In this document: positions 10,767 through 21,528 of the stretch, piece after piece
How positions within the stretch are numbered: the first letter of the stretch is position 1
How the letters are laid out: every line of letters begins with the position of its first letter
Source: Phytophthora sp. 'mugwort'
Taxonomy: Eukaryota; Oomycota; Peronosporomycetes; Peronosporales; Peronosporaceae
Assembly (NCBI GenBank): GCA_033558025.1
Contig: JAUCEF010000013.1
Span: forward strand, 2,287,001-2,351,000
Reading direction: 5' to 3'
DNA: 64,000 nucleotides
The notes under the pieces: model-generated
The model's database searches: none
Told to the model about the DNA's origin: nothing
Seen by the model: the letters and a program-made list of their open reading frames with translations, nothing else
Position numbers and translations under genes: made by a program

Positions 10767-13700
10767 ATGGTAAGCGCACCCGAGGCACTACGTGTCGCCA
10801 TTCGCGATGGAATCCTAGAGAGGAAGGTGCGTATAACTTCGTCAATCCAGATGCGGTTGCGCCGCCATCAAAGCCGAGTTACCACTAAAATACTGCGAAA
10901 TCTATGGTATTGACGTGAATTTGCCTTGCTTCGTAACGATTAGCGGCGCGCGGGCTATTGGACCAAGCGGCAATTCGTGCTGATACCGACGCACTTAATG
11001 TACTTCGACAATTTGGAGGCTAAAGAGCCGTCCAATTCGTTTGCCACCATGGAGATCATGTCCGTCCAGAAGAGCCCCAGCGATCCGCAACAACGGGTAT
11101 TCACGCTGGTGCTGTTCAAGAAGAAGAAGGAATATAGAGCCAGAAACACAGAGGAGAGGGACGCGTGGATGGAAGCGCTCGAGTCGGTGTCGGGGATGAA
11201 GGGCACGGGGATCGTCGCTGTATCGGGGATGAAGGGCACGGGGATCGTCCCTGTGTCAGCGAAGAAGGAGGATCTCTCGACTCCAGATTATCCTGCAACG
11301 GTTGAGAAGACAGAGAACGAGAACAGAGGAGATAGGAAGAGTGACAACTCTGTTCAGGATGTCAAAGACGTGGATCTGCGAGCTCTGTGTGAGCAGATGA
11401 AGAAGTCGTTTTCGTGGCAGATCCAGATCAGCAAATCCTTTTCTTCGAAAGATGTTGCGGATTTTGTGAAGAAGACATTGCCGCAATTAACGACGTTACA
11501 GATTCAGGAGGTCGGACAACAGTTAATTGACCAGAAGCTGATTATCCCGTTAAAGTCGCACATTTTCGACGTGACAGACCAGGGAAGGTTTAAGTTTGTG
11601 GAGGCTGCAGCACCGAAGCAGCCGAAAAACCATCTGAATATGCGAGGACCATCGATCGCCAATCTCATGGGCAACGATCAGTTTAACGCGAGAAAATACG
11701 CTGAGGATTTCCTTCGCAAGCACGCACCGCAGAAAATCGACTCGCATTGCAAAAAGCTTGTTGCTCAAAAGGTTTGAGCCTGATTAACCATTATTCAAAT
11801 GATATTATGGCGTGCACTCATTCCACTGATGTTTGGCTGTTGGTGATGGTTGTAGGAAAACACTATCGAAGATCTGAAAGAAGAAATTAGTGCGAACTAT
11901 ACGTCATTCATTCGCGCGGCAGACGAGATTAAAACAATGGAGAACAGTGTGTCGCAGCTGAAGACGCTCGTGTTGGAGTGCAGACGAACTATGCACACTC
12001 TGAAAGGGGTAACTTTAGAGGCACCGACTGGTAAGGAACACAAGCGGCATGCGGATTGTGCACTTACCGATACTGATTGACCTTTTGCTTTCTGTGAATG
12101 CTTAGAAAAAGTGGCACAACTCGACTTCAAAGCGGTAGACGAGAAAGCAGAAGAACGGAAGCAGAGCATGGCACTGGACGAATTTATTCGCGATCTCGAG
12201 GTATATCTCAACGAGCGAAACTACGAGCAATTCACAGATCATCTGCTCGAGTACAAACGAAAAGAAACACAAGGAATTGAGTCTGTTACTAAGCCACAAC
12301 AAGCAAAAGTAAGCTTTCACAATGCTGCTGTATAGATCCAGCGATGTTTTTTTTTTTAATACAGACTAAAACCGTGTTTTTGTTCTTACAGATTGACGAA
12401 CTTCGACAAATGCTGGTAAAAAAACTGGTCGACGAGTTTAACGCGTCGTTGCAGACATCAGAGCGCATGCACAAGAAAGAGAATCACCTGGATTTATTGA
12501 TCCAACTTGGTGAGACCCAGCTGGCTGCAAAGATGTGCTTGCAGAATTACTCGGTTCGGATCGCACTCCAACTACGGCATGTACCGTCTTATGGGAATGC
12601 TCTCAACTACGTTATCAATTTTTCTCGGACCTTTTTCACCTCCCTTCTGGTGTGTTACGAGGACTACGAGCACAGGTACGTCGTATCAGCTAAGTCGTAA
12701 AATTTCTGATGAATTCTAACACTTTATCGTTATTTTCTTTGTAGTTTTCAGGGACAAAAGAGCTCCCATTTCATATCCTTAACCGTATGGATATCTGCCC
12801 AGCTAGAACATTTTGCGAGTGAAGTTACCTATCACATCTTTCCAGACGATCCTAGTGCTTCTTCATCTCGAAGCTCGTCGGCTGTAGAAGGTGGAACGTC
12901 ATCGGCAAGCTGTGTGGCGATTGACGTTTCGGAATTCAAGAGTGTTGCGAAATATGTGTCGAGTGCACTTCGATACGTGTTTTATGGCTCGCGCCAACTG
13001 GAGTTGGCTGGTTTACCCACTGCCCACTATCTGGCCCCACATCTTGCTCGAGGGCTAGTGTCGTTTTTCACGAGCTACTGCATTGCTATCAAGAACACTA
13101 TACGAGAGGAGATTAAACGTGAGCGGTGGGAAATGACGTCACGGATGATTCGCGACCCCGAGAACAAGATGGAGCGTGAAATTACTCTGACGCAGAGTGC
13201 ACGATCGTTTTACACGCTTGTACAACAGTTTCTCCGAGATGCCCAGCGTGTGATGAATCCCTCGTGCGCTACATCCAAGTAAGGACTGAAAGCTCTCGTA
13301 AAACTTATGAGGTTGATGCTAAAAATTAACTGACTGTCTGTTAATGATAGTCTTGCGGAGGTTCACGTGATTGTTGTGTTGGAGGCCGATGAGTTGCTTG
13401 TGCGCTACAGTTTCGAAGAGCTTCAGTATCTAGAATCGTCGAAGTTAACATCCACGTTGCGGCCGAAGCATATCACTAGTATCCTCACAAACGCTGCATA
13501 CGTTCAAGATGATTGTGCGGCTCGATCTACAAATATTCTCCAGGAATATTTACCCAAAGCTGCGTTGCAGAATAGAGAGGTGGAAGCTCAGGTAAACCAC
13601 TTGTGATGCGTTGCTGTCGCTTGTTAAATCATCACTAATCTGGTGATATCCGCTATACCCAGAATTCGGCTCTCTGGGACAAACTTGTTGCGATAGGAGT

Positions 13701-14280
13701 GAAGCGGTGTGCCCAGTCACTGATAAAGATGTCGTTTAGTTGGCAGGACGTGGATTTAGCCGACGAAGCTCTGCCTGATGTTTCCAGCACACCCGAGACT
13801 TCCACTTCAAGCTCATTATTCGCTGGTGTGGTCGCTAAGGAACTTGCAGATGTCATGACGAACAATCAGCTAAACAAGGCTGTGCGGAGTTGTAACTCAA
13901 TGATCCAAGTAATTCCAAACGGCGAGGACATCGGAAATGAAGGAGCACAAACATCGTTTGCAGTCATGGTGCTTGCCGCACTATTTCGCGAAATGCTAGA
14001 TGATGAACCCTGGTGGCAAAACTTCAGTGGCAAGGGTGGAGCAGTACGCAAACGATTGGGTTACGGTGGTGTGAACAAATTTCTTGCGGAGATTAATGCT
14101 CTTCGAGATATTGTTCCAGCGAGCAAAGGCCTGGAAGAGTTGGCTACCCAGATTGATACAAAGATGATGGAGATTTATCAGCAGCTGCACCCAGGGATGA
14201 AGGACGCGCGTGCACCATCCGAATGGAGTGAAGCCTACACTAAGCGATGCATCGCGGAAGCGATACCTTCTACACGGTAA
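10767..14280 (+). CDS. Exo84/EXOC8-like exocyst subunit with N-terminal PH and DEP-like domains
   Basis: Eight exons give 980 residues: 10767-10826, 10944-11771, 11856-12030, 12106-12308, 12392-12675, 12745-13278, 13351-13591 and 13663-14280. All introns are GT-AG and keep frame. Residues about 20-100 are a PH domain (GYWTKRQFVLIP to ERDAWMEALES). A linker with an 11-residue duplication follows, then a DEP-like winged helix (about 166-240, SSKDVADFVKKTLPQ). From about 265 comes a helical Vps51/Exo84-type coil (NARKYAEDFLRKHAP, ADEIKTMENSVSQLK). The rest is all helical, as in C-terminal exocyst domains. The exocyst tethers secretory vesicles to the plasma membrane. In animal EXOC8 the PH domain follows the coil; here it precedes it. 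The gene converges with carbonic anhydrase 1, 134 bases away. The assignment rests on motif style, so another CATCHR tether is the alternative. Confidence 0.78.
11187..11253 (+). repeat. 33-bp tandem duplication in the exocyst gene linker
   Basis: Two nearly identical 33-base units encode GMKGTGIVAVS and GMKGTGIVPVS. They sit directly after the PH domain. The duplication looks recent because synonymous differences are few. Confidence 0.85.
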
Positions 14281-14414
14281 ATTTTAACTAAAAAATTGAC
14301 AGGTATGACACGAAAGCGATCATTAAGCATATTGGAAATTGCGCAGACTGGTTCATTAGCTTTGTCAAGAGCTAATATTTAGCTCGTGCGTCGGTGGTTT
14401 TGCAGGAAACGCAG

Positions 14415-15374
14415 CTACGCATTCGTCTCATTGCCCGTGAAGTACGAGATCAGCGACTTCACTTCCACCAACGGGTTTTGAGGATTCTTCGACTGTCCCT
14501 GGATAACTTTGATAGCCGAATCGACTTCTTCCTCTGTGAAGAGCTCGGCCTCCCGCTTTAACATCCGCGAAATGTAGCGAATGCTGACTGTGCCAGGCTC
14601 CTCTTCATGGTCCTCTACATGGTGAAGGATCATGTTGCGCTGGAATTCCGGTCTGGTGGATGGGATCTTACCATCGTGGAAGTTGTGCAGGCGGAAGGCA
14701 CCCATGTGTTTCGCGATGAACCCGTTATAGTCCACCTCCAGCTCCTTCAAGATACCCGAACGGATGTCGTAGACCACGCCATGAATTCGTGGGGCTCCGT
14801 ACAGACCCATGCGTCGTTGCACCATGTTGATCTTGAAGATGTTGAGGCACTGCTCCTGGATATTAAGCTCCACGAGGCGACGCTCACGCTCCTCGTCGGT
14901 TGTGTACTGGCTGAGCTCGTCCTTGTGCGTGCGGCACACGTCACGGATGTTCCGGAGCCAGTTGTCCAGCAGTCCGATCTGGGCATTCTTCAATGCTGCC
15001 GTCACGCCACCGCAGCCGTAATGACCGCATACGATGATGTCTTTGACTTTAAGTTTCTCGACGGAGAACTGCACGACGGAGAGCGAGTTAATGTCGTTGC
15101 TCACGACGAGGTTGGCCACGTTCCGGTGCACAAACATCTCACCGGGACTCAGTCCGGTGATCTCTTCAGCGGGGACACGCGAGTCCGAACATCCGATCCA
15201 GAGGTACCGGGGTGTTTGGGCCTTGGCCGTCCTCTCGAAGAACTCTGGATCGCGCTGAAGCACTTGATCGCGCCACTTCCGGTTGTTCTCAAACAAGTGC
15301 TGGATCGATTTGGGGTCGTGCTCGTTGCAGCTAGCGCTGTGGTCGTGCTTCAGAGCTCCTCGAGTGTCGCTCAT
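14415..15374 (-). CDS. Beta-class carbonic anhydrase, copy 1
   Basis: A single exon of 319 residues. It converts CO2 and water to bicarbonate and a proton. Zinc ligands are visible as the Cys of GCSDSRVPAEE, which also holds the Asp-Arg pair, and the His and Cys of CGHYGCGG. The HRNVANLVV segment between them is also typical. The reading frame is open back to 15446, but the first ATG is at 15374 (MSDTRGAL) and a stop lies just beyond, so 15374 is taken as start. No signal or transit peptide is obvious, so a cytosolic place is likely. The C-terminal about 100 residues (RNMILHH, SRMLKREAELFTEEEVDSA) extend past the core and are shared with the next gene, pointing to a tandem duplication. Confidence 0.93.
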   Translation of the reverse strand: MSDTRGALKHDHSASCNEHDPKSIQHLFENNRKWRDQVLQRDPEFFERTAKAQTPRYLWIGCSDSRVPAEEITGLSPGEMFVHRNVANLVVSNDINSLSVVQFSVEKLKVKDIIVCGHYGCGGVTAALKNAQIGLLDNWLRNIRDVCRTHKDELSQYTTDEERERRLVELNIQEQCLNIFKINMVQRRMGLYGAPRIHGVVYDIRSGILKELEVDYNGFIAKHMGAFRLHNFHDGKIPSTRPEFQRNMILHHVEDHEEEPGTVSIRYISRMLKREAELFTEEEVDSAIKVIQGQSKNPQNPLVEVKSLISYFTGNETNA

Positions 15375-15774
15375 TTCGGTAAAGTTGAGCGTTGTTTGCT
15401 TTGGGGCGTTGTGCTCTGCAGCAGGTCCAAGCTGGAATGAACTCAAAGCTGTTGCAGACCGAAGTGGTGGCTATTGACTCTCTCTCTCTTTAACGGCCAG
15501 CTCAAGAAAGAGAAACGGCTCCTACTTGCATACAATGGCTCAGTCTCATCCGTTTCGACGTGGCAGGCTTGAGTTTTCCTTTGTGGTAAGCCTCACAAAA
15601 CTTGGATAATGGGTCAGCTCATGTAACAATAGAAGAGATAAATAAATGGTTAGGCAAACGGCTCGTAAAACTGTCGTCTACGATTTTAAAGCTCAAATAA
15701 ATATATTAAAATAAAAGTTTAATGTATTTTAGCAATGCAAGGTGAAAACGAGCTGGCTTCCTTCTGATGCGACC

Positions 15775-16755
15775 TTACGCGGTCTCCTTGGGCTTCATGG
15801 GCGCAAAGTATGCAATGAGGTCTTTGATATTCATGAAGGAACTGTTCGGGTCTTCCATCTCGCCTTTAATCGCCTCGATCGCTTCGTCTACTTCTTCCGG
15901 TGTGAACAGCTCCGATTCGCGCTTAAGCATCCGAGCCATATAGCGGATGCGGATCATGCCCGGCTCCTTCTCAAGCCCATCAGCCAGATCCAGAATCAAG
16001 TTCCGACGGCGGTGTGCCAAGCCCATCGTAGGTTCACCATCCGGGAAAGCGTGGAGACTGTCTTCTCCGACGAGCTTAGCGTAATATCCACAATAATCGA
16101 CCTTAAGCTCCTTGAGTCCACCAGTCTCGATGTCGTACACGAGGCCATGAATGTTGGGCTGGTCGGGTCGTCCGAGACGGTGCTGTACCACATTCATCTT
16201 GAAGATATTAAGGCATTGTTGCTTGACGTTCAGCTCCACTGTGCGACGATAACGAGCCTCATCCGAAGGAAGAGCGTCGAGTTCCTCCTTGTGGTTACGG
16301 TGCACGTCACGAACGGTACGTAGCCATGTGTCCAAGATCCCAATGTGTTTATTCTCCATGGCAGCCTTGACACCACCGCAGCCATAATGACCACACACGA
16401 CGATGTCCTTGACTTTCAGTGACTCAACTGCGTACTGCACGACGGAGAGTACGTTAATATCGTTGGTCACTACGAGGTTAGCCACATTGCGGTGGCAGAA
16501 CATCTCGCCAGGGTCCAGTCCCGTGATTTCTTCAGCAGGGACACGTGAATCAGAGCAACCGATCCACAGGTAAGGCGGGTGCTGGCCTTCTGCAGTACGA
16601 GCGAAGAGCGAGGCATCACGCTTCACTAACTCCTCGCGCCACTTCTTGTTGTTGTCGAGCAAATGCTGGATCGACTTTGAAGAATGGAAACAATCGTCGC
16701 CTTTGCGCTCACCCAAGGACATGGGCGAAGCTGCTGCTGCCGTGACGTTCATCAT
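15775..16755 (-). CDS. Beta-class carbonic anhydrase, copy 2 (tandem paralog)
   Basis: A single exon of 326 residues, 400 bases upstream of copy 1 in transcription order and on the same strand. It has the same catalytic set (GCSDSRVPAEE, HRNVANLVV, CGHYGCGG) and the same C-terminal extension (ARMLKRESELFTPEEVDEA). It aligns with copy 1 end to end except for the first about 25 residues, so the pair arose by tandem duplication. Both keep all visible zinc ligands and the Asp-Arg dyad, so both should be active. Two ATGs in a row open the frame (16755 and 16752). A difference in the N-termini could direct the two enzymes to different compartments, but no clear targeting peptide is seen. Confidence 0.93.
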   Translation of the reverse strand: MMNVTAAAASPMSLGERKGDDCFHSSKSIQHLLDNNKKWREELVKRDASLFARTAEGQHPPYLWIGCSDSRVPAEEITGLDPGEMFCHRNVANLVVTNDINVLSVVQYAVESLKVKDIVVCGHYGCGGVKAAMENKHIGILDTWLRTVRDVHRNHKEELDALPSDEARYRRTVELNVKQQCLNIFKMNVVQHRLGRPDQPNIHGLVYDIETGGLKELKVDYCGYYAKLVGEDSLHAFPDGEPTMGLAHRRRNLILDLADGLEKEPGMIRIRYMARMLKRESELFTPEEVDEAIEAIKGEMEDPNSSFMNIKDLIAYFAPMKPKETA

Positions 16756-17462
16756 TTCCGCTGCCGCGCTCGTGCCTTGGTACTTGATACTTGGTGGGGA
16801 AGATTTTAAAGGGAAAGTGCCGACGTAAGGGGGAGGCTATGCCATGGATGACCTACATTATGCGACAACTTTGTTAGCCACCATAACCGTCAAATGCCGT
16901 TGGATGAGAAATGAAGCTCAAATACTAAAGATAACGGATACGAATGCAGCTTCCCACATTCTGAGAGCTTATCTGCGTCACCGTATCTGCGTTACCGTAG
17001 TCAGCTTTTGCCCGATATAGGGTTTCCGTAACGAGCGCCACACAATCCCTGGTCGTTCTGATCCAAATCAATCTTGGCATGCATGAGAAGTAGTGGTCAT
17101 CAGGAAACTCCACTGAGCTCGTTCGGGTGCGTTTGCGTGTTTTCGCGGGCGTGCTTCACTATTAGCTAGGGGTTGAACTTGTCTAAACATTTTCAGTTCT
17201 AGACGCTGTACTTCTGCAAGAAAAACTCGCCCGATAGTACTTCCCCCGCTACAGCCTAAGTGCTAACTACGCGAGCAATCTGGGGATTGCAGATGTTGAT
17301 CTTATTTTACTATGATAAATAAGTATTAAAATACTTAAAGTAGGTATGAGCTCAATGCCTGATAGATAACACCAAATTAAATGATTACTAGCTTTTTAAA
17401 TAAATGGACAGTATTACTCGAAGTAATACCTTCTCGTATTTTTCTTTTATTCAGCGCTAACA
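16756..17462. other. Intergenic spacer, no gene seen
   Basis: About 700 bases, AT-rich toward 17300-17460. It holds the promoter of carbonic anhydrase 2 and the 3' end region of the membrane-protein gene. No coding or structured repeat signal was found. Confidence 0.5.
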
Positions 17463-19706
17463 CTACCCGATCGTGAGATTTTTGGTACCGTTCAGCAAAT
17501 GCTTGATATCCAAAATGCTCATGGCAGCGAGCGCGTCAGTGGTAGTGTATTCCATCATCCCCGCCGAACTCTTGCCACATTTGCCGGGTTTGTCTTGGTC
17601 AACGAAAATCATGCGACCATACGTAGTTTCGGCAAATAGCCGCAAGTTCTTGTCGAACAGACTCTTGTTATCGGTATTAAGCAATTCAGCCGCGTCATCG
17701 ACATGATCCAGATGCGCTGCGTTAGTCGATTTAATGCTGAAATTCGTAGTTGTGTCGGACGCCACGTATTTAGTCCCACTAGCGCCAACTTTTGTCGATT
17801 TGGCCGTCCCTGTAGACTTATCACTGCACAATATCCCCATCTTTATCGCCTTTCGCATTGGAAAATGAAATTCCACGGGCGGAGTGGCAAAACCATTGCC
17901 GTGAAATAAGTAATCGGCTACCAACGTCACGTGTCCACTCGGTCCTGACTGGTATAATTGCTGCAAAACGCACCCGAGTGGGCAGTTGGTAGTCACAACG
18001 TCATCCTGTAAGAGCTTGTCGTCGAAGGGATCAATGCCAAGTGACTCAAGGACGGCGCCCAAGTCCCAGCCAACAAAGATGTATCGCTTCTGGATCATGT
18101 GCACTAATTTATTGTTGGCCACGCGTTTGTATGGCGTTATCAGCATGACAAGCCCGAAGAAAGCTCCTCCAAGAAGCATCAGCGAGAGAAGCACAACGAA
18201 ATCAATCATAATCTCACTGTTCCAGAAGCTTTCGATCGACGGTGCGCCGCCAAAAATTCCACGACTGGAGTTTGGAGCGTTTACCATAAAGGACGTGCCA
18301 CCGCGAACCTTGAGGAGTACGTAGAGCAGGAAGCACAGCATTAAACTGTAAACTTTGTAGCTCATGAAGAGCGTACTCGAGTCAATGTACCAGTCAAGCA
18401 TATGCTGATGATGAGGGCGTATGAACTTCATGGCCTTAAGAGACCGAGCCACAAGCTTAAGAAGTAGTCTGATGACTGTGTGGACGAAGCACATGAGCCA
18501 CGTCATGCGTGTGATGGCAGAAGCCATAAAGATAAAGTTCTCCATACTAATCTGCATGGAAAGCATCCATTGCCCAATTTCGTAAACGCTGTACGTCATT
18601 CGTACGCTGACAAGTGCATCCAATATGCTCAGTAACATGTAGAGCCAGTGGTTGATCCACACATCGGACGCCATAATGACTCGTCCTTTGAACCGAATGA
18701 TCGAGTTTTCATCGTCCGATGTCCAGACGGACAAGTTCATGAACGGAACGATGTACTTCAAATAACGTCGGACGCCGGTAAACCGCAGCTGTGTCGGTAC
18801 GTAATTCACGAGGCGAATCCTGGCCAAAGTGTTGAAAATGCCTCGCGCTACGAGAAATAGCGTGGCAAAACCATACGCGTATGTCACGAGAAGAGTGAAC
18901 CAGCCCGTGTTGTCGAGCGCCACTTTGACTTCGGCCTGTCGGTCCATTGGTTCTGTCTGGAAGAGGCCGTAATTCATATCAAGATTAAAAAGCCTCGGGA
19001 CGGCAAGGCATTTGCTACTTTCAAACTGAATGTGGTAGCTCCCGCCCGCCCAAAAGGACTGATGTACCATCAAATCCGTGATGTACATGAACGGCGTGGG
19101 AGGTCGGCCAGTGCAACGCAAAAAGGGCACCCCAGGCCGTCCAAAGTCGCCTGGTACACCGTTCTGAATCACACGGATTTTGCCCAGCTCGTCAAAGTTA
19201 TCGAGGATATAGCGGTAGCACTCGTCGGTCGAGTTGCCATGATGAAGAAAACATTCGTCAAACCATTCTGGATTGAAGTTGAGGACGTCGCATCGAGGAG
19301 CTGAAATACTGTGGAAAAAGTACTGCGAGCGCCGAGCGCCTTTGCCCCAGAAATCGTCGAAATAGACTTCAGCGTGGGTCACGTTGACCGAGTTGACACG
19401 CAAGCAAGTGCTTCGGTCTTCGCCCAGATTCTCGGGACTGCGAGTCGGAGCCGAAAAGAAACGGAAACTTTCACCCACTCGCGTTAAGTTGGTTAATGTA
19501 TCGACATCCAGGAAGTCGTCTCGAACGAGGTTGTAGTTGATGCGTCTCTCGATCAATCGGGCGCGCATTTCATCATAGCGGCCAGTTATGAGCACGATCA
19601 AGGGGTTTTCACGCAGACCTGCCATTAACGTGAGTACTGTCGACGCAAGGTTGACGACCAATACGAGGGCCTTCCGCAGTGGAAGCCCCTGGAGCTCATT
19701 CCTCAT
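17463..19706 (-). CDS. Large multi-pass membrane protein of unknown function
   Basis: A single long exon of 747 residues from the ATG at 19706. The frame is open further upstream without another ATG, so a small 5' exon is possible. Segment 1 (about residues 12-28, ALVLVVNLASTVLTLM) looks like a signal anchor. A long region of about 240 residues follows with N-glycosylation sequons (NLT, NVT, NST) and paired cysteines, so it is probably lumenal or extracellular. Further hydrophobic spans lie near 268-290, 350-375, 395-440, 470-490 and 520-550. The tail of about 190 residues is cytosolic in this model. I recognise no named family or catalytic motif. It resembles the many uncharacterised oomycete membrane proteins with one big outer loop and a C-terminal membrane bundle. 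Function is unknown. Confidence 0.75.
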   Translation of the reverse strand: MRNELQGLPLRKALVLVVNLASTVLTLMAGLRENPLIVLITGRYDEMRARLIERRINYNLVRDDFLDVDTLTNLTRVGESFRFFSAPTRSPENLGEDRSTCLRVNSVNVTHAEVYFDDFWGKGARRSQYFFHSISAPRCDVLNFNPEWFDECFLHHGNSTDECYRYILDNFDELGKIRVIQNGVPGDFGRPGVPFLRCTGRPPTPFMYITDLMVHQSFWAGGSYHIQFESSKCLAVPRLFNLDMNYGLFQTEPMDRQAEVKVALDNTGWFTLLVTYAYGFATLFLVARGIFNTLARIRLVNYVPTQLRFTGVRRYLKYIVPFMNLSVWTSDDENSIIRFKGRVIMASDVWINHWLYMLLSILDALVSVRMTYSVYEIGQWMLSMQISMENFIFMASAITRMTWLMCFVHTVIRLLLKLVARSLKAMKFIRPHHQHMLDWYIDSSTLFMSYKVYSLMLCFLLYVLLKVRGGTSFMVNAPNSSRGIFGGAPSIESFWNSEIMIDFVVLLSLMLLGGAFFGLVMLITPYKRVANNKLVHMIQKRYIFVGWDLGAVLESLGIDPFDDKLLQDDVVTTNCPLGCVLQQLYQSGPSGHVTLVADYLFHGNGFATPPVEFHFPMRKAIKMGILCSDKSTGTAKSTKVGASGTKYVASDTTTNFSIKSTNAAHLDHVDDAAELLNTDNKSLFDKNLRLFAETTYGRMIFVDQDKPGKCGKSSAGMMEYTTTDALAAMSILDIKHLLNGTKNLTIG

Positions 19707-19757
19707 GGTTGAAAACTCGGATGCTGTCAGGCACGATGACTTGGTGTCGGACTGCAA

Positions 19758-20474
19758 AATGAAACCTCTCTGAGGTAGTACAGGAGGGGTTGGTGGTTTA
19801 ATAGCGATCGTGTCTGGTTTATCATCGATAACGACCAGGCAGATGAGCTGACATAAGGCTCGCTCTCAGCTTAAAATAAGTGGGAAAGTTGTCAGGTTCC
19901 TGTGCATTTCGGGTCCTTCCTATACAGTACCATTACGATGCTACGATTCCTGAAGATGTATTGCTTGAAACCCTACCAGGAGAGAGTTCGAGGCAGAATT
20001 CGTCAAAGTTGCATCCCAAATGAGGGTTACAACAACGTGGCACAATGAAATGGAATGAGGTCGTCTTCATCTCCAGACAAGTTGTCGCAGATCCATTGCC
20101 CGTAGAAGACGTATCAATGCTATCACAGATACGCCGGAAGATGTGTTGGTATACTTCAAGTAATACGTAAGACGAACGAAGTATGGTGCAAAGGTTATTG
20201 TGTAGTTAATATAAAGTCATCACACGATTTCGTATTTGAGCTTTTTGCCTTATGGTGGAAATGTCGAGCGCCTGCAATTAAGCCTTGAGTATGATATTTG
20301 CTGCCATTATTGAGTTAATGTTCGTACACATGAGATGAAATGACTTCGAGGTAGACAGTTAACGAGAAGGAAGACGCACTTTCCACCCCGAATCTTTGAA
20401 CATGAAGAATAGCTAGTCAAGAACTTGTTTAGAGAAAGTCACGCAGCAACTTCCAAAGCAGTTTTCTCCGCGCG
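19758..20474. other. Intergenic spacer, no gene seen
   Basis: About 720 bases between divergent genes. An open frame in phase with the membrane protein extends over 19758-19850 without an ATG. Nothing else is supported. Both promoters should be here. Confidence 0.45.
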
Positions 20475-21275
20475 ATGCGGGTGGACGCGTGCTTTTGCTC
20501 GGCTCTGGTCGCTCGGCACGTGGCGAATGCACTTTCGACCGTGTGCTGCTTCACTTCGAGGAAGCACAGTCAGCGGGATGACTTTAAGGTCCTCAGAGGA
20601 TCCAGATTGGCTCGAGACAGTGCAACGGAGCTTCACTGGGGCGTTCCAGCAGCTGTAGACGACCGTGGAGACGACGATGGACCAGGAAGTGGCGATGAAG
20701 ACGTCCTCACGTCCCTCGGGGCGTCGTATCGAGCGTGGCGCGTGTATCATCGAGAAAAGCGCGCCCACGACTACACGAAGAGAAAATTGGTGGAAGCAAT
20801 CAGACACGAAGCTGCGCTTGTGAAGCAACTAGCGCGTGTGGGTGGAACAGCTGAAGGCATCGAGCGTACACTGATGAAGCTGGAAGATCTAGAGGTCACA
20901 GTGGTGAGCTTGAACGAAAAGATTGAGGCTGCAGTGGGTGGACAAGTGACGTATGAAGACCTCAGGCTAGAGTTTGAAACCTTGCAGGCTCAATGTCAAG
21001 TACACAACGATCGTCTCTACAAAGCCGAAGCAGCCGCCTTGCGCTGGAAATCGCAGTGCCAAGAAGCGCTACCGGAGCTGGCATCCACCAATTTGGAGAA
21101 GGATCGACTCGCTCGACAGCTCCGGACCGTGAAGAAGGCCGCAGTGCTAGTGATGAACCGACAGTACACTCACCTTGACGTGGCCAGTCAAGCATCTCAG
21201 TCGCTGCTGTTTGCCGCGCGACACCTTGAAAACGAAACCAAGAAGCGATCGTACAGTGACAATGAGATCGTTTAA
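20475..21275 (+). CDS. Coiled-coil protein of unknown function, N-terminus uncertain
   Basis: The continuous frame encodes 266 residues. From about residue 80 on (SYRAWRVYHREKRAHDY, then long heptad-like stretches KLEDLEVTVVSLNEKIEA and KDRLARQLRTVKK) it is a confident coiled coil. The first about 60 residues are Cys- and Arg-rich and look like out-of-frame translation. A second frame starting at ATG 20578 gives a more protein-like start (SSEDPDWLETVQRSF, GAFQQL), then hits TAG at 20656 exactly where the long frame becomes convincing. The true gene may start at 20578 with a one-base shift near 20656 in this assembly. The gene converges with the UBL-UBA gene. No enzyme motif is seen. Confidence 0.55.
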   Translation: MRVDACFCSALVARHVANALSTVCCFTSRKHSQRDDFKVLRGSRLARDSATELHWGVPAAVDDRGDDDGPGSGDEDVLTSLGASYRAWRVYHREKRAHDYTKRKLVEAIRHEAALVKQLARVGGTAEGIERTLMKLEDLEVTVVSLNEKIEAAVGGQVTYEDLRLEFETLQAQCQVHNDRLYKAEAAALRWKSQCQEALPELASTNLEKDRLARQLRTVKKAAVLVMNRQYTHLDVASQASQSLLFAARHLENETKKRSYSDNEIV

Positions 21276-21528
21276 GCTTCTAGAACTGGATCTACATACC
21301 AAATCTTGCAGTAGTACAAATCCCCACTCAGCTTGACACGAAGCAGCATCTGTAACCAGAAATGCAGTACAAGAACCTTACTCAATAGTTCGTAGCGTCT
21401 GTCGTAACATACGATACTGGTCCAAAGACATACCGGTGGTTTTTCTTAGCGATCCAATGCTTGGATTATCAACAAATCCTTCGCACCAACTTCAAGACGC
21501 GAAAAATCCAAATAACAATTCCAGCTTT

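Noticed and set aside
15375..15446. N-terminal extension of carbonic anhydrase 1
   Set aside because: The extended frame has no ATG; it starts at TTG after a stop. ATG 15374 fits the family.
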